Shown here piece after piece: positions 1 to 7,852 of a stretch of 64,000 nt of DNA. The translations under genes were made by a program, and so were the position numbers. Within the stretch, counting starts at the first letter, position 1. Every line of letters begins with the position of its first letter. The stretch is from Micromonospora acroterricola. GTDB taxonomy: Bacteria > Actinomycetota > Actinomycetes > Mycobacteriales > Micromonosporaceae. The stretch spans positions 1 to 64,000 of the forward strand of contig NZ_QGKR01000149.1 in NCBI RefSeq assembly GCF_003172955.1. Direction: 5' to 3'. The notes under the pieces are model-generated. The model was not told the DNA's origin, made no database searches, and saw only the letters and a program-made list of their open reading frames with translations.

Positions 1-466
1 CCTCGGGGCGGGTGACCGGGGTGGGTACCAGGATGCCGGTGGCGCCGGCGGCGAGCGCGGCGGTCATGTCGCGGCCGATGTCGCCGACCATGACGCAGCG
101 GTGGGGAGTGGTGCCGAGCGACCGGGCGGCGGCGTGCACCAGGCCCGGGGCCGGCTTCCGGCAGGCGCAGCCGTCGGTCTCGTCGTGTGGGCAGATCGCC
201 CAGTCGTCGAACGGGCCGAGCAGTTCCTCGATCCGGGCGTTGACCGCGTGCATCTGCCGCTCGGTGAACAGGTCACGGGCCAGGCCGGACTGGTTGGTGA
301 CCACGGCGAGGCGGAGCCCCTCGGCGCGCAGCCGGTCGAGGGCCGGTCGGGCGCCCGGCACCGGGCGGACCTTCTCCGGGTCGCCGTTGTAGGGCACGTC
401 CTCCACGAGCGTGCCGTCCCGGTCGAGCAGCACCGCGTCGTAGAGGGCGGAACCGGGCGCGGTCAT
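1..466 (-). CDS. HAD-superfamily D,D-heptose 1,7-bisphosphate phosphatase (GmhB-like), 3' end beyond the window
   Basis: The visible N-terminal ~155 residues contain the HAD nucleophile motif LLDRDGTL (DxDGT), motif II VVTNQSG, a Cys/His zinc loop (CPHDETDGCACRKPAPG) and motif IV MVGDIGRDM. The zinc loop is the mark of the histidinol-phosphatase/GmhB subgroup, which removes the C7 phosphate of heptose bisphosphate in the cytosol. The ATG at 466 overlaps the TGA of the upstream glycosyltransferase (ATGA), so translation is probably coupled. Together with the carbamoyltransferase and GT2 genes it points to synthesis of a heptose-type or carbamoylated sugar for a surface glycan or secondary metabolite (inference). 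The stop codon lies left of position 1. The family is clear; the exact substrate is not. Confidence 0.85.
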   Translation of the reverse strand, partial: MTAPGSALYDAVLLDRDGTLVEDVPYNGDPEKVRPVPGARPALDRLRAEGLRLAVVTNQSGLARDLFTERQMHAVNARIEELLGPFDDWAICPHDETDGCACRKPAPGLVHAAARSLGTTPHRCVMVGDIGRDMTAALAAGATGILVPTPVTRPE

Positions 467-1533
467 GCCGGCTCCGGGGTCCGCGGCGAGCGGGGTGACC
501 CTCCACCCGTCGTCGCCAGCCCATCCGCCGTGACCGGCGCGCCAGTGGGCACCGTGCGGGTTCGCCACCAGCCGCCCACCCAGTGGACGACCGCGAGCGG
601 CGGGATGAGCGCGCTGGTGGCCAGCATGGTGGACACCTCGTCCGGGCTGCGGGGGCCGGGCGCGACGCGGACGCGGGTGAACTCCGCGGTGCCGGCCGCC
701 CAGCCCAGCGCGGCCGCGCCGGCCACCACACCGAGGACGCGCCGACGACGGCGGGAACGGTCCACCGCGCGCAGCGCCAGGCCGGCCAGCGCGATCACTC
801 CGGCCGCGGTGACCGCGACGTGCCGCGTCCGCCGGCCGGGGGGCAGGTCGAGCTGTGTGCGCCAGGTACGCCCGTACAGCCGGCGCAGCAGCGCGTCGTC
901 GGCGTTGCCACGCTGGGTGCGCAGGCTGACCCAGCGGCTTTCCGGGCGTACCGGATGGGTCACCTGGCGCCGACCCCGGACCAGGTCCCAGCCGGCGAGA
1001 CGGACCCGGTGGGCCAGCTCGGCGTCCTCCCGGTAGGCACGGGGGAAGCGCTCGTCGAAGCCGCCCACGGCGGCCAGCGCCGCCCGCCGGTAGGCCATGT
1101 CCGCGGTGATCCATCGCCCCTCGGCCAGGCCCGCGGTGGCGCGTTCCCAGTCGGTCGGGCGGCGGCCCGCCGGCAGCGGGACCACCACCGCGCCCTGCAC
1201 GCCCCCCACCCGGTCGGCCACACCGAGGTCGTCGCGCAGCCGCCGGGCCCAGTCCGGGGCCGGCACCACGTCGTCGTCGAGGAAGGCCACCCACCGGCCA
1301 CGGGCCTCCCGCCAGCCCAGGTTGCGGGCCGCCGCCGGGCCCGCGCCCCGCCCGGTCAGCACCTTCGTGTACGCCGCCAGCGTGCCCGGCACCGCCAGCT
1401 CGCCGGTGTCGTCGGGACGATCGTCGACGAGCAGCAGCTCGACCTCGGGCAGCTCGGCGAGCTGGCCGGAGAGCGCGTCGAGCAGGGTGGCGAGGCTGGG
1501 CCGGCCGAGCGTGGGAACGACGATGCTAATCAT
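463..1533 (-). CDS. GT2-family glycosyltransferase with C-terminal membrane region
   Basis: 356 residues. The protein opens with the GT-A signature ISIVVPTLGRPS. It has a nucleotide-sugar/metal motif FLDDDVVP near residue 105 and an acceptor-side acidic motif YREDAELAHRV near residue 190, all typical of GT2 inverting glycosyltransferases. About residues 255-325 hold two or three hydrophobic stretches, suggesting anchoring at the inner face of the membrane, followed by a Ser/Pro-rich tail. The start is set at ATG 1533 because the methionine begins the conserved beta-strand and overlaps the carbamoyltransferase stop (ATGA); a longer in-frame extension upstream is the shadow of that gene. Donor and acceptor cannot be read from sequence. 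Confidence 0.87.
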   Translation of the reverse strand: MISIVVPTLGRPSLATLLDALSGQLAELPEVELLLVDDRPDDTGELAVPGTLAAYTKVLTGRGAGPAAARNLGWREARGRWVAFLDDDVVPAPDWARRLRDDLGVADRVGGVQGAVVVPLPAGRRPTDWERATAGLAEGRWITADMAYRRAALAAVGGFDERFPRAYREDAELAHRVRLAGWDLVRGRRQVTHPVRPESRWVSLRTQRGNADDALLRRLYGRTWRTQLDLPPGRRTRHVAVTAAGVIALAGLALRAVDRSRRRRRVLGVVAGAAALGWAAGTAEFTRVRVAPGPRSPDEVSTMLATSALIPPLAVVHWVGGWWRTRTVPTGAPVTADGLATTGGGSPRSPRTPEPA

Positions 1534-3182
1534 CGGCTGCCGGCCAGCGCGCGCCGGTGCACCGCGAACGGGCCGAGGGCGAGCAGGTCGACCGGTGCGG
1601 AGCCGAACAGCTCCATCGCCTCGCGCGGTGTGTCCACCATGGGGCGACCGGCGGTGTTCAGCGAGGTGTTCACCACGACCGGCAGACCGGTGAGACGCTC
1701 GAACCCGGCCAGCATCTCGGCGAGCACCGGCTCGGTGTCCGCCTGGACGGTCTGCACGCGGGCCGTGCCGTCGACGTGCGTGACGGCCGGGATCCGGTCG
1801 CGCCACTCCGGCTTCACCCGGTGCACGAAGAGCATGTAGGGGCTGGGAAACACCCCCTCGAAGATCTCCGCGAAGCGTTCCGCGCGGACCATCGGCGCGA
1901 TCGGCCGGAACTGCTCGCGCCCCTTGACGTCGTTCATCCGCGCGGTGGTCGCCGGGTCACCGGGGTGAGCGAGCAGCGACCGGTGGCCCAGTGCCCGGGG
2001 GCCGTACTCGCTGCGCCCCTGATACCAGGCGACGATCCCGTTGTCGGCGAGCACCCGGGCCGCCTCTGCGGCGATCGACTCCGGCCGGGTGTACGGCAGC
2101 GCCGCCCTCCGCAGCTCCGCCTCCAACTCCTCGTCGGACCAGCCCCGGCCCAGATCCACCCCGTTCAGGGGCGTGGAACGGTCGCCCAGGTCGCCCGCCA
2201 CGTGCAGGGCCGCTCCCAGCGCGGTGCCCGCGTCGCCGGCCGCCGGCTGCACCCACACGTCCCGGTACGGCCCCTCGGCAGCGAGCCGGGCGTTGGCCAC
2301 GCAGTTCAGGGCGACTCCGCCGGCCATCGCGAGGGTGGTGGCGCCGCCGGAGGCGTCGTACAGCCAGCGGGACAGATCGAGAATGACCTCCTCCAACCGG
2401 GCCTGCACGCTGGCGGCCAGGTCGGCGTGGTCGTCGCTGAGCTCGCCCTCGCCGGTGCGCGCCTTGGCCAGGCTGGCCCAGTCGATCCGTTCGACGTGGA
2501 AGCCGCCGTCGTCGGTGACCCGGACCAGCTCACGGAGCGTCCCCAGGTGTCGTGGCTGGCCGTACGACGCCAACGCCATCACCTTGTACTCGTCGCTGGA
2601 GTGCAGGAAGCCGAGGTGACGGGTCAGGTCCTCGTAGAGCAGGCCGAGCGAGTGCGGGAGCTGCTGCGAGTGCAGGGGCGACAACCGTCCGTCGCGGTAG
2701 ACGCCGGCCAGGTGGCTAGCCACCTCGCCGCGTCCGTCGAGAACCAGCACCGCGGTGTCGTCGCCGGCCGTCGGAGCGGCCAACCCGGCGGAGGCGGCGT
2801 GCGCCACGTGGTGCGGCACGAACCGCACCTTCTCCGGGTCGAGCCCGGGCAGGGCGGCGGCGAGGAACTGCGGCGCCCGCTTCGCGTAGTCGACGCGCAA
2901 CCAGTCCCACGGGTCGTCGAGTCCCAGCCCGGTGAGGTCGCCGCACAGGCCGGGATCGAAGGAGTACGCCACCGCGTCGAGGCTGTGGACGTCGATGCCC
3001 GCCGAGGCCAGGCACCACGCCGCGGACAACTCGGGCAGCTCCCAGGCGGAGAAGGGCACGGGACGCTTGCCGTGCTTGCGGCGGCTGAACCGCTCCTCCT
3101 CGGCGGCGGCCACCACCCGGCCGTCGACCACCAGGGCGGCCGCGGGATCGTGGAAGATCGCATTGATGCCAAGAACGCGCAT
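1530..3182 (-). CDS. NodU/CmcH-family carbamoyltransferase
   Basis: 550 residues, the usual length for O-carbamoyltransferases, which transfer carbamoyl from carbamoyl phosphate (via carbamoyl-AMP) to sugar or antibiotic hydroxyls. Visible motifs are the N-terminal GINAIFHDPAAALVVDG and EEERFSRRKHGKRP, the ASKHA-type AMAGGVALNCVANARL and, in the C-terminal half, QGRSEYGPRALGHRSLL and KGREQFRPIAPMV. ATG 3182 is preferred over an upstream in-frame ATG because the conserved strand starts there and a GAGG ribosome site lies about 8 nt upstream. It is the first gene of a coupled operon (1530/1533 and 463/466 overlaps) and is divergent from the phosphoesterase at 3359. The acceptor sugar is unknown. 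Confidence 0.92.
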   Translation of the reverse strand: MRVLGINAIFHDPAAALVVDGRVVAAAEEERFSRRKHGKRPVPFSAWELPELSAAWCLASAGIDVHSLDAVAYSFDPGLCGDLTGLGLDDPWDWLRVDYAKRAPQFLAAALPGLDPEKVRFVPHHVAHAASAGLAAPTAGDDTAVLVLDGRGEVASHLAGVYRDGRLSPLHSQQLPHSLGLLYEDLTRHLGFLHSSDEYKVMALASYGQPRHLGTLRELVRVTDDGGFHVERIDWASLAKARTGEGELSDDHADLAASVQARLEEVILDLSRWLYDASGGATTLAMAGGVALNCVANARLAAEGPYRDVWVQPAAGDAGTALGAALHVAGDLGDRSTPLNGVDLGRGWSDEELEAELRRAALPYTRPESIAAEAARVLADNGIVAWYQGRSEYGPRALGHRSLLAHPGDPATTARMNDVKGREQFRPIAPMVRAERFAEIFEGVFPSPYMLFVHRVKPEWRDRIPAVTHVDGTARVQTVQADTEPVLAEMLAGFERLTGLPVVVNTSLNTAGRPMVDTPREAMELFGSAPVDLLALGPFAVHRRALAGSR

Positions 3183-3358
3183 GTGGAGACCTCTACCCCC
3201 GCGCATCCGGCCCAACCTGTAGATCATCGACTTCTTTGCGGCGTCGGTCCCGTGTGGAGATTCGGCGGCTGGATCCCCCGCCGACCACGGCCCTGCGGAG
3301 CGACGAACCCGGGCAAACAGGGTTACGCCTGCCCGCCACCTGTCCTATGTTGGGAGTG

Positions 3359-4714
3359 ATGAATGCTCTGCCGACCGCCCGTCCGGGGACCGCCGTGCGG
3401 ATCCTGGCCACCACCGACCTGGGCGCGGCATTCGTGCCGCTGCGGACGAGTTTCGGCACCGCCGGCACCTGCGCCGGCCTCGCGGACCTGCTGGAGCGGG
3501 AGCGAGAGGCGCAAGCGACCATCTGGCTGGACGCGGGAGACCTCGCCGTCGGGCCGGTCCAGCCGCTGCTCGGCCGCCGCCCGTGGCAGGAGTTGGCGCA
3601 CCTGCCCATCGACGCGGCCGCGGCCGGCAACCACGAGTTCGACGAGGGAGTACCGGCGCTGCGGGCGGCCGCCGGACTGCTGCCCTATCCGGTTCTGTGC
3701 GCGAACGTCGACGTCGGCCTACCGGCGTCCACCATCATCGAGACCGCCGGTGGTCCCGTCGGTGTGATCGGGTTGACCCACCCCTTCAGCCACCGGTTCG
3801 CTGCCGCCCCGCCGCCGTTGGACGGTTGGCCACACCGGGTCGCCGAACTGAGCGCCGACCTACGTGCGGACGGCGCCCGGTGGGTGGTCGTCCTGCTGCA
3901 CGACGGCGTGGACTGGTGGCCGCAGCAGCCGGACGCCGCCGTCGTGGGCGCCCGTACCGAACGGCTGACCACGCTCACCGAGCCGTGGATCACCAGCGTC
4001 GACCTCGTCCTCGGCGGGCACACTCCCGCCTCCTGGATCGGCACGCTCGGCGGCGTCCCCTTCGGGCACCCGCACATCTTCGCGGCGTCCGTCCTGGTGG
4101 TGGACCTGCCGTCCAATGGCGGCCGGGCCGACGTCCGTGGCGTCCACCCGGCGCCCGTCCGGCGACCGCAGCACCGCGATCCGGCCGTCCGCGCCCTCGA
4201 CGCCGCGGCCGCGAACGTCCTCGGGCAGAGCCGACACACCTGGTTGAGCCGCACCGGCGCCCGGCACTACCTTCCCGGTCTCATCGCTCGGGTCGCCCGC
4301 GACAGCAGCGGGGCGGACGCCGGGCTCGTCCTCGCCAGCGAGCACACCAACCAGGGCGCGGTGGACGGCGCGGTCGCGGTGCTGCACGGCGGGCCGGTCA
4401 CCGAACTCGACCTCATGCGCCTGTTCGGGCAGGCCGACGACCGGCCGGCAGTCGTCCAGCTGCGGCCCGGTGAGTACGCCGCCCTCCACCGGACCGTCAC
4501 CGCCTGGGCCGACCCGGCCAACCCCGCCGGTGATCAGGTGTGGTGGAACTGGTGCCGAATGCCGCCCGGCCTCAGCACCACCACCGCCCACCCGAGCACC
4601 GTCGCGGTGGCGCGCGCTCTCGTGCCCCGCCTCGCCGAACTGCTGGACCGTGCCCTCGACAGCGAGTTGGCGAGCGTCGGGACTCGCCAGGCGCTGCTCG
4701 CCGCCCTCGCCTGA
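3359..4714 (+). CDS. 5'-nucleotidase-like metallophosphoesterase
   Basis: 451 residues with the two-domain layout of the UshA/5'-nucleotidase family. There is a calcineurin-like domain (roughly 10-260) with LDAGDLAVG, AAAAGNHEFDEG, VVLLHDGVDWW and LVLGGHTP, and a C-terminal substrate domain (about 290-450) with NQGAVDGAVAVLHGGPVTELDLMRLFG. No signal peptide is evident, so it may act in the cytosol, unlike most relatives. The first metal-ligand motif, normally DxH, reads TTDLGAAF here, so the His ligand is missing. The ATG at 3359 lies just behind GGGAG; an overlapping GTG at 3356 is possible. Divergent from the carbamoyltransferase operon. Confidence 0.8.
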   Translation: MNALPTARPGTAVRILATTDLGAAFVPLRTSFGTAGTCAGLADLLEREREAQATIWLDAGDLAVGPVQPLLGRRPWQELAHLPIDAAAAGNHEFDEGVPALRAAAGLLPYPVLCANVDVGLPASTIIETAGGPVGVIGLTHPFSHRFAAAPPPLDGWPHRVAELSADLRADGARWVVVLLHDGVDWWPQQPDAAVVGARTERLTTLTEPWITSVDLVLGGHTPASWIGTLGGVPFGHPHIFAASVLVVDLPSNGGRADVRGVHPAPVRRPQHRDPAVRALDAAAANVLGQSRHTWLSRTGARHYLPGLIARVARDSSGADAGLVLASEHTNQGAVDGAVAVLHGGPVTELDLMRLFGQADDRPAVVQLRPGEYAALHRTVTAWADPANPAGDQVWWNWCRMPPGLSTTTAHPSTVAVARALVPRLAELLDRALDSELASVGTRQALLAALA

Positions 4715-4777
4715 TCCGCAACCGTTCGGGTCAGGGTCCGTGGGAATCATCCGACAACCAAGGGGTAACGGCCCGGT

Positions 4778-5644
4778 ATGTCTGATTTTGATCGTATGCC
4801 CGATCCTCGTCCACAGGAGCAGCCCTACCCCGGCGAGACCGCCGGCATGAACCCTCGGCCCCGCGACGAGATGGCCGACTACACCGGCCGCGACCTGCTC
4901 CGAGGCAGACGGGCCCTGGTGACCGGTGGCGACTCGGGCATCGGGCGGGCCGTCACGGTGGCCTTCGCGAAGGAGGGCGCGGACGTCGCGGTGGCCTACC
5001 TCAACGAGGACGACGACGCCCGACACACCGCGGAGCTGGTCCAGGCGACGGGACGACGCTGCATACTGCTCCCCGGCGACCTGGCCGATGCCCGACACTG
5101 CGCCGACGTGGTCGCCCAGGCGGCGCGAGAGCTCGGGGGCCTGGACCTGCTGGTCAACAACATCGCCTACCAACAGAACGCCAACTCGTTGACCGAGATC
5201 ACCGAGGAACAGTGGCAGCACACCTTCGCCGTCAACATCCACAGCTACTACCGGGTCACCAGGGCGGCGCTGGAGCATCTGCCGGAGAACTCGGCGATCA
5301 TCAACACTGCCTCGATCAACGGGCTCAAGGGCAACAGCCACCTGATCGACTACTCGGCCACCAAGGGCGCGATCATCGCCCTCACCTACTCCCTCGCCCA
5401 GTCCCTGATCCAGAAACGCATCCGGGTCAACTGCGTCGCTCCCGGCCCGGTCTGGACGCCCCTGATCCCCGCCACGTTCCCCGCCGACAAGGTCCAGGAG
5501 TTCGGCCAGCAGGTGCCGATGGGACGCGCCGCCCAACCGGACGAGATCGCACCCTCGTACGTGTTCTTCGCCAGCGATCAGCTGTCGTCGTACTACACCG
5601 GCGAGGTGCTCGCCCCGATCGGCGGCATCACCCTGCCCGGCTGA
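4778..5644 (+). CDS. SDR-family oxidoreductase (YghA / general stress protein 39 type)
   Basis: 288 residues with an N-terminal extension of ~45 residues rich in Pro and acidic residues, typical of the YghA/GSP39 branch of short-chain dehydrogenases. The Rossmann motif TGGDSGIGRA, NAG-like LLVNNIAYQ, catalytic Ser in TASINGLKG and the YSATKGA (YxxxK) motif are all present, followed by the PG motif VNCVAPGPVWTPL. It should be an NAD(P)-dependent soluble reductase; members are often linked to general stress. ATG 4778 has an AAGGGG ribosome site about 12 nt upstream. Downstream lies a hairpin before the convergent copper protein gene. Confidence 0.9.
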   Translation: MSDFDRMPDPRPQEQPYPGETAGMNPRPRDEMADYTGRDLLRGRRALVTGGDSGIGRAVTVAFAKEGADVAVAYLNEDDDARHTAELVQATGRRCILLPGDLADARHCADVVAQAARELGGLDLLVNNIAYQQNANSLTEITEEQWQHTFAVNIHSYYRVTRAALEHLPENSAIINTASINGLKGNSHLIDYSATKGAIIALTYSLAQSLIQKRIRVNCVAPGPVWTPLIPATFPADKVQEFGQQVPMGRAAQPDEIAPSYVFFASDQLSSYYTGEVLAPIGGITLPG

Positions 5645-5673
5645 CGACCGGGCGCGACGGCATCGCGCGGTCG
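5645..5673. terminator. Candidate hairpin terminator between convergent genes
   Basis: The arms CGACC..GCGCGA (5645-5657) and TCGCGCGGTCG (5663-5673) pair over 11 bp with a 2-nt bulge and a 5-nt loop. It sits directly after the SDR stop and before the stop of the opposing copper-protein gene, so it could serve both. There is no U-tract, as is common in high-GC actinomycetes. Confidence 0.45.
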
Positions 5674-5691
5674 GACGTGCCGGCGGTCGGC

Positions 5692-6096
5692 TCAGCTGAT
5701 GGTGGCCAGCAGGTCGCGGCACGCCTGCTCGCAGGCCCGGCAGGCGTCAGCGCAGACCCGGCAGTGTTCGTGCATCTGCGCGTGCCGGGCGCACTCGTCA
5801 CCACAGGCCTTGCAGGCGGTGGCGCAGGCCTCCAGCAGCGTACGGCTGACGTTGGCGTCGTAGCCGGTGTGCCGGGACAGCACCCGGGCGGTGGTGGTGC
5901 AGATGTCGGCGCAGTCCAGGTCGGTACGCACACACTTGGTCAACTCAGCCACGCTGTCCTCGCTCAGGCAGGCGTCCGCGCACGCCGTGCACGCCTGCGC
6001 GCAGGCGTTGAGCGCGTCAATCGTCGCGGCCAGCTTCGCCCGGTCGAGGTTGATCGACTTCGGGTAGGTCTCCAGCATCGACATGGTGATCGTCAT
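5692..6096 (-). CDS. Cys-rich four-helix-bundle copper-binding protein (Csp/DUF326 type)
   Basis: 134 residues with more than a dozen cysteines in CxxxC/CxxC spacing along predicted helices, for example CAQACTACADAC, CVRTDLDCADIC, CATACKACGDEC and CRVCADACRACEQAC. This is the signature of the copper storage proteins whose four-helix bundle is lined by Cys thiolates binding many Cu(I) ions. There is no signal peptide, so it resembles the cytosolic Csp3 class. ATG 6096 is chosen over the ATG at 6120 because GAGGGG lies about 7 nt upstream of it. No copper ATPase or regulator is adjacent. Confidence 0.85.
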   Translation of the reverse strand: MTITMSMLETYPKSINLDRAKLAATIDALNACAQACTACADACLSEDSVAELTKCVRTDLDCADICTTTARVLSRHTGYDANVSRTLLEACATACKACGDECARHAQMHEHCRVCADACRACEQACRDLLATIS

Positions 6097-6197
6097 GGTC
6101 GTCCCCTCGCTGGTGGGCATGGTCCTGACCGCGCTACCCGTCCGCGCGGCACCTATGCCAGGCGCGGTCCTGATGGCGGGGGCTCGCGCGTCAGCCG

Positions 6198-6284
6198 GGC
6201 CGGTTGGCGGCTCTCAGCGACGCTGCCCTCGCCATCGCCGTGACGCTTCTCGTGCTGGAGATCCAACCGCCGGCGCGCGAAGCA
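6198..6284 (+). pseudogene. Fragment of a TMEM175/DUF1211-type membrane protein
   Basis: The stretch reads GRLAALSDAALAIAVTLLVL followed by EIQPP, which matches the conserved first transmembrane segment of the TMEM175 (DUF1211) potassium-channel family (pattern R-L-x-A-(F/L)-S-D-x-x-x-A-I-A-x-T-L-L-V-L). There is no start codon with a ribosome site, and after about 29 residues the frame turns into basic, non-membrane sequence. I see it as a decayed remnant inside the 6097-6530 gap; nothing else was recognised in that gap. Confidence 0.5.
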
Positions 6285-6530
6285 GGGCCTGCGGACGGCG
6301 GTCGTCGTCCACGGCGCCACACTGCGGGCCAGGGCGAGCGCCAGGTCACCGGTCTCCGCTGTCACTCACCACCTGTCCATTGTGCCCATGACGGGCCGAT
6401 CCGCGCCCGGTACCGATGACCTCGTTCACTCCACACCATCGACTGTCCGTGTTCGGCGTGGTACGCCGGGTGGCGCGGAGTTGGATACTGGTGGTGTGCC
6501 GGCGGTGCGACAAAGTCCGGGAGGTACAGG

Positions 6531-7226
6531 ATGTGGATCTACGCAGGCAGCGTCGCGTCCCAGTTCCACCGAGACCTGACAGACCTTCTGGACGACCTGC
6601 GCGCCCTCGGTGCCGGCGGTGCCCGAGGGACGCTGGAGCGGGCCTCCGAGTGGGCCGACGTCGACTACACCTTCGGCGGCACCATCAGCGTGACGCCAAC
6701 CCTGCCCGCCGCAGGGGAGGATCGCCGGCAGGTCGTCGTACGACCGCGCGTCTGGTTTGCCACGCACCCGCTGGTGCCGGGCCGGGCCGAGCAGCGGAGG
6801 CTGGACCCGGCCTTCCACGGAACGGACGACGTGACCTGGCTGTTGTCTCAGCGGGTGGGTGGACGGGACCTCGCTGTGGGAGCCGAGGGCCCCGAGTTTC
6901 TGGTGGATCTCGCCGGCAGCCGGGAAGCGCAGGATGCCGCTGCCCCCACCGCCGAGGACATCGCGGCCTGGCAGCGGCAGCGATGCCAGTGCGCCCCGAC
7001 GGCCGACGACGACCGGCGGTGCGAGGGGCCCCTCGACCTGATCCACGTACGCGACGGCGACACCGTGCTCCACGGTTGTTACGGGCACGCGGTGGATGTC
7101 CTGCGGCGCGACACGTCGGCCGAGGTCGAACCGGGTACGACGCCGGGATACACGCCGGCGGCACTGGCCGCGGCGGCACAGGGGGTGGCTGACCTGGCGG
7201 GGCCTCGACGGCGTGACACCCGCTGA
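6531..7226 (+). CDS. Hypothetical protein with C-terminal Cys/His cluster
   Basis: 231 residues, not recognised. The ATG has GGGAGG about 8 nt upstream, and codon third positions fit the neighbours, so it is likely a real gene. It has no signal peptide or membrane segment. A cluster of potential metal ligands lies around residues 151-191 (RCQCAP, RRCEG, HGCYGHAVD). The protein is rich in Asp, Arg and Trp. It stands alone, between the TMEM175 fragment and the rifamycin-type locus, and nothing in the context suggests a function. Confidence 0.6.
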   Translation: MWIYAGSVASQFHRDLTDLLDDLRALGAGGARGTLERASEWADVDYTFGGTISVTPTLPAAGEDRRQVVVRPRVWFATHPLVPGRAEQRRLDPAFHGTDDVTWLLSQRVGGRDLAVGAEGPEFLVDLAGSREAQDAAAPTAEDIAAWQRQRCQCAPTADDDRRCEGPLDLIHVRDGDTVLHGCYGHAVDVLRRDTSAEVEPGTTPGYTPAALAAAAQGVADLAGPRRRDTR

Positions 7227-7371
7227 GCAACCGGCGGCGACGTCGCCGGAGACGCCGCGACAGCGCCCCAGGCAGCAGGGTGCCGCTGCGTGTGAAGGTG
7301 ATTCGTCGGCCGGATGATCATGGGGAAGGCAAACACCCATTCCCTGCCACTCTCAACATATACCGCACCTG

Positions 7372-7390
7372 GGGGCTTGCCGCAAGACCC
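7372..7390. promoter_or_regulatory. Rifamycin-associated element (RAE) inverted repeat
   Basis: The 19-mer GGGGCTTGCCGCAAGACCC is an inverted repeat (GGGGCTTG / CAAGACCC, 7 of 8 pairs). As I recall it, it matches the RAE described upstream of rifamycin phosphotransferase, glycosyltransferase, monooxygenase and helR genes in actinomycetes, where it is needed for rifamycin-induced expression. It lies 462 bp upstream of the MFS gene and about 2.3 kb before the HelR-type gene. The nearest downstream start is a broken reading frame at 7448. The rest of the 7227-7852 gap holds no gene I can support. Confidence 0.8.
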
Positions 7391-7447
7391 GGGTCATGCC
7401 GCAGAATTGCCGGCCGAAGCCCAGTACCTGCGGAAATGAGTCGTGAG

Positions 7448-7540
7448 ATGCGTGTGCTGTTGTCGACGGTCGGGCCCCGGCGGGTATCGGGTCTGACGCC
7501 CCGAACAAGATCGCCTCGCGGGGCGCGGGACTCGCCGTGA
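7448..7540 (+). pseudogene. Possible N-terminal remnant of a GT1-type (rifamycin) glycosyltransferase
   Basis: Thirty codons open with MRVLLSTVG, which is the canonical first strand of GT1 antibiotic glycosyltransferases (usual continuation: S/T-R-G-D-V-x-P), and then stop at 7538-7540. The start lies 57 nt behind the RAE, the distance expected for the gene an RAE controls, and rifamycin glycosyltransferases are known RAE-controlled genes. After residue 9 the similarity fades, so either most of the gene was deleted or the match is chance. A nine-residue match alone is weak; its position behind the RAE is the main support. Confidence 0.35.
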
Positions 7541-7852
7541 GCGAGCCGTCCGTGCCGCTTCTTCAGGGCCCACCTACCCGGGCCCGATCCGGGGTGGCGA
7601 GGTAGAACGTCGTCCGTCCGCCCTGCTGGGGGCGCCTGGACCGGTTGGACGGCGGATGGGGTCGTGGATCCTGCTGCCGTCGCCGTACCACCCACCGCTG
7701 ACGGCTGGGACGCCCGAGCCGACACGCAGGTCATCGCTGCCATGCCGGCTGCCGCATCCCGCCGCGTCACGGCGCGGCCCAATCGCCCACCGGTGGCCGA
7801 GGCGCTCGTCAACCACCCCGGCCATCTTCAGTTCCGACACCGAGGAGATTTC

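Noticed and set aside
7318-7812. 164-codon minus-strand frame in the RAE region
   Set aside because: No ribosome site, Arg/Pro/Ser-rich composition and no family resemblance; it also runs through the RAE.
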